Origin: Bacteroides pyogenes
GTDB taxonomy: Bacteria > Bacteroidota > Bacteroidia > Bacteroidales > Bacteroidaceae
DNA length: 64,000 bases
Assembly: GCF_014196225.1 (NCBI RefSeq)
Contig: NZ_JACIDI010000010.1
Span: forward strand, 62,001 to 126,000
Reading direction: 5' to 3'
Shown: piece by piece, positions 28,869 through 35,948 of the stretch
Position numbering within the stretch: the stretch's first letter is position 1
Layout of the letters: each line of letters opens with the position of its first letter
Notes under the pieces: model-generated
What the model saw: only the letters and a program-made list of their open reading frames with translations
Databases searched by the model: none
Told to the model about the DNA's origin: nothing
Program-made: the position numbers and the translations under genes

Positions 28869-28952
28869 GTTTCCCACTATTGAAACTTTAGTTTCCCACT
28901 GGGGAAACTTTATTTTCCCAAGCGGGAAACTTTTGTTTCCCCAGTGGGAAAC
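28869..28952. repeat. Array of four 22-bp dyads, copy 1
   Basis: Four 18-bp units starting at 28869, 28891, 28913 and 28935 are separated by four-base AT spacers (TTTA, TTTA, TTTT). Each unit is a dyad of the type GTTTCCC-N4-GGGAAAC; unit 1 has a shortened right arm and unit 3 begins TTTT. Unit 4 is the exact reverse complement of unit 2, so the array can form separate small hairpins or one large one. A copy with the same unit order lies at 56339-56422. It stands in the gap upstream of tig. Confidence 0.9.
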
Positions 28953-29465
28953 TTTCCGAAACATACATTGCTTTTTCACAGGCGCTTCATTTCTTTAAAG
29001 ATCAACATGAATATGTACAATAAATATCGATAGCCAATAAAATGGAACGATAGGGCGATTGAGCATAAACATTTCATCATAGGGATTGTCCATGCTAAGC
29101 TGTGGCGCATATTACCATATAGTTCCTTTCACGACTCAAGTAATCACAGAAAACATAACAAAGCCGGCGAAGCGAAGACACAGCACACCATCAAGGTGAA
29201 TGTCCGGCACATCTTGTTCATGCGGACAGTTTTAAAATCAGATAAGCATAGTTATCCTTCTGCATCGGCAGAAGTTGCAATCCCTCCCCAACTGTTAATA
29301 AAAACAAAACAAAGATTCTTTTCAGGGACGTAAATACAAAAAAAACAAAAAGAATTTATTAAATTGGAGCACAAAATAAGTTCGCTCACCGGACTCTAAT
29401 CCACACGGGTGCATGGATTTGTTCTACTTGCTTTAATACATATACAGACTTTAATAATATATAGT
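28953..29465. other. AT-rich intergenic region with no supported gene
   Basis: About 510 bases between the dyad array and the lipoprotein gene. The only suggestive item is a 25-codon minus-strand frame at 29144-29221, starting MNKMCRTFTLMVCCVFASPA, which resembles a signal peptide with nothing after it. It may be the remnant of a lost gene. No RNA gene was recognised. Confidence 0.5.
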
Positions 29466-30317
29466 ATGAGAAAACAACTGTTATTGTATGTGTTATTACT
29501 CTCGGGGATGGCGGCTTGTATAAAGGAGGATGGCCATCCGGAACCCGGCGCATCTGCTCTTTTCCGATGCTCCGACGAACGATTGAAGCCGGTTGTCAAT
29601 GCATTATGGGCGGTAGAACAAGAAACTTCCTTTATGAGCGAGTTCTGTGAAGTGTACGGTAAACCATTGTGGGATTATGCCGACGTGCTCATAGAAGACG
29701 GACAAGTGTGCTACTTCGTGCCGCTGCTCCATGAACGTTTTGGCAAGTCTATCGAAACCATCTGGTTCTTTTACTCGGAAAATGGTATCCTGCACTACGC
29801 TCCCATCAGTCGCAATGCAGAGGGCATGGCCGATACCGATCAGATCGGAGTATTCGACGTCAAGAGTTACGATGTGTTTGGCCCAGACAATGCCTCAGGC
29901 TTGATCTTTAAGGACCCGCCTGCCGAAACACGGGTGTGGGGCGATCATTATTATGATTGCAGGGCCGCATATGCGGGATACCCCGGCATGGAAGAGTTTA
30001 AAGGTATTAGCTGCAAACATACCCGTATTTGGATCAGCCTTCAGAGAGTAATGGAAGAGGAGTGTGGCGGTTCCGGCAGCATTAATGTGGACGGTAATGC
30101 AGGGACGGGGCATGGAGGCGGCCATGGCGGTGGAGGCAGCAGTAGCGGTTTCTCTCCATCCACTGCTGCTCCCAAAGCATCTTCCATTTTCAGAAACAGT
30201 AAGATGACCGAAACGAACTGGAAGAAGCTGGAGAAGATGATAGAGAAAATAGAAAAAGACTGCGTAGGAGGCAATCTGTACAATGGGTTGAAGCAATTAT
30301 TGAAGGGAAAACCCTGA
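29466..30317 (+). CDS. Lipoprotein, N-terminal part of a frame-broken HExxH protein
   Basis: The 283-residue frame starts with a lipoprotein signal (MRKQLLLYVLLLSGMAAC, Cys18). KED just after the cysteine could act as a Bacteroides surface-export signal. The body is acidic and aromatic (ERFGKSIETIWFFYSENG, VWGDHYYDCRAAYAGYPG), followed by a Gly/His-rich linker (GTGHGGGHGGGGSSSG). I do not recognise the family. It ends at TGA 30315-30317, but the -1 frame continues as a coherent protein with HEMMH (to 30793). At 30302-30308 the sequence GGGAAAA sits in frame as G GGA AAA. The gene is therefore probably one protein, split by mutation, error or programmed slippage. Confidence 0.75.
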   Translation: MRKQLLLYVLLLSGMAACIKEDGHPEPGASALFRCSDERLKPVVNALWAVEQETSFMSEFCEVYGKPLWDYADVLIEDGQVCYFVPLLHERFGKSIETIWFFYSENGILHYAPISRNAEGMADTDQIGVFDVKSYDVFGPDNASGLIFKDPPAETRVWGDHYYDCRAAYAGYPGMEEFKGISCKHTRIWISLQRVMEEECGGSGSINVDGNAGTGHGGGHGGGGSSSGFSPSTAAPKASSIFRNSKMTETNWKKLEKMIEKIEKDCVGGNLYNGLKQLLKGKP

Positions 30318-30397
30318 CTATTCAGTTCGTCCCTCCCAAAGAAGGTTCAAGCTTTTTCTTCGATAGTAATACGGCAGGTATCAAACTCACTACCGAT

Positions 30398-30793
30398 ATG
30401 GAAAGCAACCAATTGTTTCACGAGATGATGCACGCCTTTCAGGCTTATCAGGAAACGGAAGGCTCGTATAAGGCTTCGCTGATAAACAAGGAGATCGAAG
30501 CACGGTATGCACAGTTTCAATATGTGAAGAAATTACCGGAATATCGAGGTAGTAAGTGGGAAGAGCAATATACGAAGACAGATGTTGGGATGGCTATTGC
30601 TGATTTAGAAGATATGATTGACGCTAAAGGGGCCCTCCAGCCTAACAGTACAGATGAAACCTTACTGGCCCAAGTGTACACAACAAAAAATGCTATCGAA
30701 GCTATGGGCGCATATCCTACCAATCTTTTTGATTATAGTAAATCAGGAGTTCAGAATTTTACTTCTTTACAAAAACTATCTAAAGGCTGTTGA
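30398..30793 (+). CDS. C-terminal part of the frame-broken lipoprotein, HEMMH motif
   Basis: The 131-residue frame begins at an internal ATG, but its coding pattern continues in frame upstream to about 30302 (KTLTIQFVPPKEGSSFFFDS). Residues NQLFHEMMHAFQAYQE contain HExxH, the zinc-binding motif of gluzincin/metzincin peptidases, so the intact protein may be a cell-surface metallopeptidase. A third zinc ligand is not obvious. It ends LQKLSKGC. The neighbouring frame continues with protein-like NYLKAVDYENNDYLFYIGLL to a stop at 30870-30872, which lies inside a terminator hairpin. That suggests a second frame break near 30770-30780. Confidence 0.6.
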   Translation: MESNQLFHEMMHAFQAYQETEGSYKASLINKEIEARYAQFQYVKKLPEYRGSKWEEQYTKTDVGMAIADLEDMIDAKGALQPNSTDETLLAQVYTTKNAIEAMGAYPTNLFDYSKSGVQNFTSLQKLSKGC

Positions 30794-30855
30794 TTATGAG
30801 AACAATGATTATCTCTTTTATATTGGCTTGCTGTACTATGAATATCGTTTAAGAG

Positions 30856-30898
30856 AGTATCGCTATGGATAGAATTATTTATCTATCATAGCGATACT
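30856..30898. terminator. Hairpin at the end of the lipoprotein gene
   Basis: AGTATCGCTATG(G)ATAGA and TCTATCATAGCGATACT form a 17-bp stem with one bulge and a seven-base loop. The TAG at 30870-30872, the stop of the frame that begins again after 30770, is in the left arm. It can also serve the converging cbiK gene. Confidence 0.75.
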
Positions 30899-30996
30899 TA
30901 CTTTATTTCGTGGATATTTCAAAAAATGCAGTTCAATATACCTCTTTATGCAATCTGCCTAATCCGGCGTATTGCTTGTAGCAGCCTCATCTTCCC

Positions 30997-31998
30997 TTAT
31001 TTGCGAAGCGATGCCAGAGCTTTTCTCATCTGTCCGATCCAATGGCCGACAATCTCCCGGCGGTCTGCCAATCCCTCGATCAGGCAGTTAGCCAACGGAC
31101 AAGCGTATCCGGCGCGCGTCAGTTCGTAACGCCAACTTCCTTCTTCGGCTTCTTCACCCTCGCCACCGCACATATCGTTGTTGGCATGGTCGCCGGCTAC
31201 GGAAAGAAGCGGGTAGCAAATGACGCGTCCCGAACGATGGCCTCCATGCTGCATACGACGGATCATGTCTTCCACCAGATTGCCTTCCATATCCACCGTA
31301 CCGACAAAGTAATTCGGGTGCATCTTCTGCAACGATTCTTCCATCATCGTATAGCGGAAATTGCCGTCGCCCACCGTGTACTTCTCGGGTTTGCCGTGTC
31401 CCATCAGCACCACCACACTGCCCGCCTCCACTTCGCTGCGGAATCTTGCGTGCAAAAGTTCCGCCACACGGTTCACGTCGTCACGGGTCTTCAGCAACGG
31501 GCCCGCCAAAGCAATCTCCATTTGCCGGGACGAAGCGGCCGGTTCCTTCCGGAAAGCATCGACGGTTCGCTCCACATCGTGGTATTCCTTTCCGGGTATC
31601 AGATGAAGCGACTGCACGCCCACCGTCCGGTAGCCCGCCTTCGCGAAAGCTTGCAACCAATGTTCGGGGTCGTGGAAAGCTCCCTTCCCATTCGCCGCGC
31701 AACGCTTCCGGCAAATGCCGGAGGTGAAAGAGAGATACACATCCATATCGGGGAAGGCTTGCGCAAACTGCTCTTTCATCCGGCGGTACGTCCGGTGAGG
31801 GGCATCCCAACTGCTGCCGAAAGTAACCAGCAGGAGGGCTTTGTCGTGACGCTTCACTGCCTTTATTTCGGCAGCGATGACAGCCGGTTCGCCGTCACCG
31901 CCGGGATGAATCGCCTTTTCTCTTTCAACGGTCTGCGCCATACAAGAAGGGATAAAAGCAAACAAGTACAAAAACAGAATAAGCTTCAAATTCCTCAT
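30997..31998 (-). CDS. cbiK: CbiK-type cobaltochelatase with signal peptide
   Basis: The 333-residue protein matches anaerobic sirohydrochlorin cobaltochelatase CbiK, which inserts Co2+ into sirohydrochlorin. Metal-binding His132 (VQSLHLIPG) and His271 (VAGDHANNDM) are present, and VLMGHGKPE matches the family. Unlike Salmonella CbiK, it starts with a hydrophobic export signal (MRNLKLILFLYLFAFIPSCMA), so the mature protein should be periplasmic, as for the periplasmic CbiK of Desulfovibrio. It lies 23 bases after the lipoprotein CbiK gene at the end of the B12-riboswitch operon. It could load cobalt or bind tetrapyrroles arriving through the TonB receptors. Confidence 0.9.
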   Translation of the reverse strand: MRNLKLILFLYLFAFIPSCMAQTVEREKAIHPGGDGEPAVIAAEIKAVKRHDKALLLVTFGSSWDAPHRTYRRMKEQFAQAFPDMDVYLSFTSGICRKRCAANGKGAFHDPEHWLQAFAKAGYRTVGVQSLHLIPGKEYHDVERTVDAFRKEPAASSRQMEIALAGPLLKTRDDVNRVAELLHARFRSEVEAGSVVVLMGHGKPEKYTVGDGNFRYTMMEESLQKMHPNYFVGTVDMEGNLVEDMIRRMQHGGHRSGRVICYPLLSVAGDHANNDMCGGEGEEAEEGSWRYELTRAGYACPLANCLIEGLADRREIVGHWIGQMRKALASLRK

Positions 31999-32021
31999 AT
32001 TTACTGATAATCCTCATCCGT

Positions 32022-33155
32022 TTATTGATAATCCTCACCTGTTTCCCAAGCTCCTTCGTCATTGTATTTCTTCTTCAGATGATCCAGCCAGATGGCGCGA
32101 ATGGCCGGATAGTCACCCAAACCTTTGATGGTGCACTTGCCCGTTTCGCCGTGATGGCTCTCCGTCATGTCGATTTTGAATCCCATCTTCTGCAATTTCA
32201 GCCTCCAGCTAAATTCAGAGTAAGGAGTAGCTTCGCCCACCTTCTTATCGTCATCTTCAAGCCCCCACATATCGTTGTGAGCATGATCGCCGGCTATAGA
32301 CATAACCGAAGCAAGATAGATGGTTATATCCGAAGGCTGCAAGTTGTTTTTACTGCAATAGTTTTTCAGTTTCTTATAGATATAAGTATCGGGCACCTTT
32401 TCATCTTCAGGAGCATTGTCGCCTTCCTCCACTTCGGGGAAGAAGAGCATATCTCCGTAGTCTACCGTACCGACAAAGACATTCTTGTTGGCAGCCAGCT
32501 CATGCATCTCTTTTTCCAAATCCGTATATTTGGTATTGGCGGGAGCATAGCTTTTATCCGGATTTCCGTGTCCCATGAAAAGAACAATGTTCTTCTTGTC
32601 GTCGAGTTGTTTTTTATAAGCATCATACAGAACCTTTGCAACTTTTTCCGAGTCATCGTCTTCGGAAAGCAGATTCTCGCTTTTCAGCACCTTCACCTTG
32701 GGGTAGCGGCTGATCATAAACTCCTTCTTCACGTAGGTATTCATCAAGCTCAGATACTCTTCTCCCGGAATCACATGGAGCGACTGAACGGCTACTCTCT
32801 TATAGCCCGCTTTACCTAATGCCCTCAACCATAAATCGGGCTGATAGCGGTCTATTTTCGTGGCTGCCTTCACACGGTTGACACAAGTGTGCGAAGTGAA
32901 CGAAAGATAAACATCCGTGTTTGGGAAAGTCGTCTTATAATCTTTTATAATCGCATCGTAAGTTTTGATAGACTCTTCGAACGTGCTTCCGAAAGTGCAA
33001 AGAAGAATGGCCGTATCAGACTTTTTAGATTCCATAACAACGGATTCAACCGGGTTCGAAGTGCTCCCTTTTCCGTCGTCATCACCGCAAGAAGACAAAC
33101 ATAGTGCTCCGCAAACGAGCATGCAGGCCGCCAACAAAAAATGTTTCCTTTTCAT
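32022..33155 (-). CDS. CbiK-like lipoprotein, possibly surface exposed
   Basis: The 377-residue protein is a second CbiK paralogue (VQSLHVIPGEEY, IVLFMGHGNPDKSY, IAGDHAHNDMWG keep the metal histidines). It is a lipoprotein: MKRKHFLLAACMLVCGALCL, then SSC with Cys23. GDDD directly after the cysteine resembles the acidic export signal of Bacteroides surface lipoproteins. An acidic insertion (EVEEGDNAPEDEKVPD) is unlike cytoplasmic CbiK. ATG at 33155 is preferred to GTG at 33161. It lies between the TonB receptor and cbiK. A tetrapyrrole-binding or capture role at the surface is an inference. Confidence 0.85.
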   Translation of the reverse strand: MKRKHFLLAACMLVCGALCLSSCGDDDGKGSTSNPVESVVMESKKSDTAILLCTFGSTFEESIKTYDAIIKDYKTTFPNTDVYLSFTSHTCVNRVKAATKIDRYQPDLWLRALGKAGYKRVAVQSLHVIPGEEYLSLMNTYVKKEFMISRYPKVKVLKSENLLSEDDDSEKVAKVLYDAYKKQLDDKKNIVLFMGHGNPDKSYAPANTKYTDLEKEMHELAANKNVFVGTVDYGDMLFFPEVEEGDNAPEDEKVPDTYIYKKLKNYCSKNNLQPSDITIYLASVMSIAGDHAHNDMWGLEDDDKKVGEATPYSEFSWRLKLQKMGFKIDMTESHHGETGKCTIKGLGDYPAIRAIWLDHLKKKYNDEGAWETGEDYQ

Positions 33156-33182
33156 AATCACATAATTTTACAGGTTATACGT

Positions 33183-35252
33183 TTATTTATTTTTATTCGT
33201 GAATTTAAGAGAGCAAGACAGATAATAAGTTCTTCCGGGATTTGTCGTTCCCCTGTTTCTGCCAAACGGAGTATCGTCGATATAGTTGAACAGGTTGTCT
33301 ATGCCCGCGTTGAAATCCGCCGTCCACTTCTTGAAACGAAGAAGAGAGTGTGAAGTATTCAGTCTCCACAGCTGATAAGGACTTCCATTACCGTTCGTAA
33401 TATAGTATTTGGTGGAACGATAGCTGCCGAACAAGCCTACTCCGAGCTTATACCTCTTCCAAGCGTGAGTCCACAACGCTTTCCACGTAGCATTGTGATA
33501 AGCCGTCGCGTTGACGGGCAGATACTTCATATACTCCTGACTCTTTATATCGGCTGCGTATTGAGCTTTCGCATCTACGTAGCTATAGCTGCCGCCAATG
33601 GCGAGAGCAGGCAGAAGTTGATAGTCGAACGTAATATCCGCACCGGCAGACCGGGCTTTCGACAAATTGTTGTATTGCAACGTCTCCTCCACCTCAAGAA
33701 GTTTGTCTTCGGGCGATGTGGGAATCACCGTCAGCTCAATCATATTCCGAAGCCTGTTGTAATATCCCGTTACCGAAGCGCTCAGTTTCTTTCCTTTATA
33801 TTCTACACCGGCGGAATAATAATGAGAAGTTTGGGGGTTCAGTGCGGTATTCCCGTAATAAGCTTTCAATTTAGTACCCATAATAGCCGTCATATAGTCG
33901 TAATAAAGCTCTTTAACGGTAGGCGCTTTGAACCCCAGAGAGTAAGTTGCGCGGAAATTCAAATTACGCCACTTATACATAGCCGCAATTTTCGGAGTCA
34001 GTTCCTGCCCGAACTCCTTGTGGTGAACAAGCCTCATCCCCCCGGTGAGTACAAAGTCGGGGACAACCGTCCACTCATCCTGCACATAAGCCGAAAGAGT
34101 ATATACCGACGCTTCGCCCTTTGCCATCCTTATGGGAGCCACCAGTTTATCCCACATATATTCGATACCCGCATTCAGGATGTTCTTCTCCCCCAAGTAA
34201 AACACGCCCTTGGCAAGCCCCAGCACCTTACGCTGCGAGGTTTGCAAGATTCTCATTCCCGGATAATAGATGAGCCGTTGAGGCGGTGTGCTTTGATCGA
34301 AAAGACTGGTCGTTTCCGTCTGGGTATAATCGAAATAGTAGTTATAGCGGTCATAAGACAAATCAAAGGTCAGATAATCTCTGTTTCCCCATTGATACTT
34401 CGCTCCCGCAGCATAACTCTGATTGCGGTAATGATAGTCGTAACGATTGTATTGATACGGGCCGAACGAACGCTTGATCCACTTCTGGTAGAAAGAGGCG
34501 GAAGCCGATAAAGAAATCCTCTCATTAAGCTTGTAAGCCAATTCTTCCGCCAGCGTGTAATGGGTAGACCGACTCACGGTTTTCGAGACACTCCCGTCAA
34601 GCAAATCGTAATGAAACCATTCCTTGTCGGTGTTTCTCCATCCGTCGGTATGCTTCAGGTTGACAGATGTTGTGGAATTCAGCTTGCCATGCTTAAGTCC
34701 GATTGTATTACTCTGCGAGAGATCGCCGTAACAACCAACCCGTGTCCGGTTGGTAACACTGAACGGATCGCGGTTTTTCTTTGTAATGATATTAATCACC
34801 CCCGCAATGGCATCACTCCCATAAAGAGACGATGAGGCACCTTTTACGATCTCGATGCGCTCGATGTTATCGGGGTTAATCATACTCAAGTCGTTCTGTC
34901 CGCCAATGTCTCCGTTGATTCGTTTACCGTTCAGCAGAATGAGGATATAATCGTTCGTCATCCCGTTCAGCTGGATATTGCTCCCCATGTCACCCGGGCT
35001 GAATCTGAGCGAGGCGCACAAGCCTCCTAACATTTCTTCGAGGCTTCGCCCCGCATATTGGTCGAGCATCTTCCGGCTGATCACTTCCGTCTGCACGGGC
35101 GCGTCTTTCAGATAGTGCTCCGTTCCCGTGCCTGTCACCACAACCTCGGGCAGAGAATCCCGAAGAGTCACATGTTGTTGCGCACACGCTTCACTCCTTC
35201 CGCACAGCAAAAGGAAACATCCCGTTACAATTGTCAGAACCGGTTTCATCAT
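33183..35252 (-). CDS. TonB-dependent outer-membrane receptor (BtuB-like)
   Basis: The 689-residue protein has a signal peptide (about 1-24) followed directly by a plug domain (LPEVVVTGTGTEHYLKDAPVQTEVISRKML, GVINIITKK). A 22-strand barrel ends RTYYLSCSLKFTNKNK, although the terminal residue is not aromatic. It lacks the carboxypeptidase-like N-terminal domain found in the other receptor of the locus. It overlaps the cobI stop by four bases and is followed by two exported CbiK genes. Together with the upstream riboswitch this suggests import of cobalamin, precursors or a related tetrapyrrole. Energy would come from TonB-ExbBD. Confidence 0.88.
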   Translation of the reverse strand: MMKPVLTIVTGCFLLLCGRSEACAQQHVTLRDSLPEVVVTGTGTEHYLKDAPVQTEVISRKMLDQYAGRSLEEMLGGLCASLRFSPGDMGSNIQLNGMTNDYILILLNGKRINGDIGGQNDLSMINPDNIERIEIVKGASSSLYGSDAIAGVINIITKKNRDPFSVTNRTRVGCYGDLSQSNTIGLKHGKLNSTTSVNLKHTDGWRNTDKEWFHYDLLDGSVSKTVSRSTHYTLAEELAYKLNERISLSASASFYQKWIKRSFGPYQYNRYDYHYRNQSYAAGAKYQWGNRDYLTFDLSYDRYNYYFDYTQTETTSLFDQSTPPQRLIYYPGMRILQTSQRKVLGLAKGVFYLGEKNILNAGIEYMWDKLVAPIRMAKGEASVYTLSAYVQDEWTVVPDFVLTGGMRLVHHKEFGQELTPKIAAMYKWRNLNFRATYSLGFKAPTVKELYYDYMTAIMGTKLKAYYGNTALNPQTSHYYSAGVEYKGKKLSASVTGYYNRLRNMIELTVIPTSPEDKLLEVEETLQYNNLSKARSAGADITFDYQLLPALAIGGSYSYVDAKAQYAADIKSQEYMKYLPVNATAYHNATWKALWTHAWKRYKLGVGLFGSYRSTKYYITNGNGSPYQLWRLNTSHSLLRFKKWTADFNAGIDNLFNYIDDTPFGRNRGTTNPGRTYYLSCSLKFTNKNK

Positions 35253-35941
35253 ACGCTTTTTATTATGAGTAAAGAGAAATAAGGAAATGTTCTCTTTGCG
35301 ATTTGTTCTTTGTCGCAGGTGTAAAACTCTTCATGCGAACCGACATTCTCAAAGTAGTGCCACATTGAATTCTCGCCCGACCGGAGCAATCGTTTGAGTT
35401 CGGGCTCGCATTGCGACAACTTCATCACCACAGCCACTTCGCCGCCCGACTCCACGCGGCGAAGCATTTCCGCATCTATTCTCCCCGGATAGACCGTCAG
35501 CCGTTCTTCCTGCTCCGTCAACGGCAAGCCGACAGATGCCGCCGCTGCGATAAAAGCCGGGATGCCGGCAATCCGGACAACGGGAATCGCGGCGTTTTTC
35601 AGCTTGCCGGACAGATAACGCGTAGAAGAATAGAAACCGGCATCTCCTTCGGCCACCACAGCCACGCACTCCCCTTGAGAGTAACGCGAAACGACCTCTT
35701 CGAAAAGACGGTCGTACGCGGCGTAAGCCTGAGCGCGTTCCTTGTTCATAGGAAGCTGATAACAACGGATGCGGCTTTCGTTCACGCCCAGCTTCTTCAG
35801 GAAATCCGCAGAACGGGAGCCGGCTTTGGTTTCCGGACAGAAAACGATGTCTGCACGACGCAGTACATCCGCGCCATGCAAAGCAATCAGTCTCGGATCC
35901 CCCGGCCCCAAAGAGACAATATAAACCGATCGATGTGTCAT
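35249..35941 (-). CDS. cobI: Precorrin-2 / cobalt-factor II C20-methyltransferase
   Basis: The 230-residue cytoplasmic SAM-dependent enzyme is of the CobI/CbiL family (VYIVSLGPGDPRLIALHGADVLRRADIV is the N-terminal signature; VAVVAEGDAGFYSS and AGIPAFIAAAASVGLPL follow). It adds the C20 methyl to the corrinoid ring. Its stop overlaps the start of the downstream TonB receptor by four bases and it begins seven bases after the upstream receptor. This is a biosynthetic enzyme placed between two transporters under a B12 riboswitch. Confidence 0.93.
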   Translation of the reverse strand: MTHRSVYIVSLGPGDPRLIALHGADVLRRADIVFCPETKAGSRSADFLKKLGVNESRIRCYQLPMNKERAQAYAAYDRLFEEVVSRYSQGECVAVVAEGDAGFYSSTRYLSGKLKNAAIPVVRIAGIPAFIAAAASVGLPLTEQEERLTVYPGRIDAEMLRRVESGGEVAVVMKLSQCEPELKRLLRSGENSMWHYFENVGSHEEFYTCDKEQIAKRTFPYFSLLIIKSV

Positions 35942-35948
35942 GTCATTT

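Noticed and set aside
28869-28952. CRISPR array
   Set aside because: Spacers are four bases, units are palindromic and only four in number, and no cas genes are present in the window.
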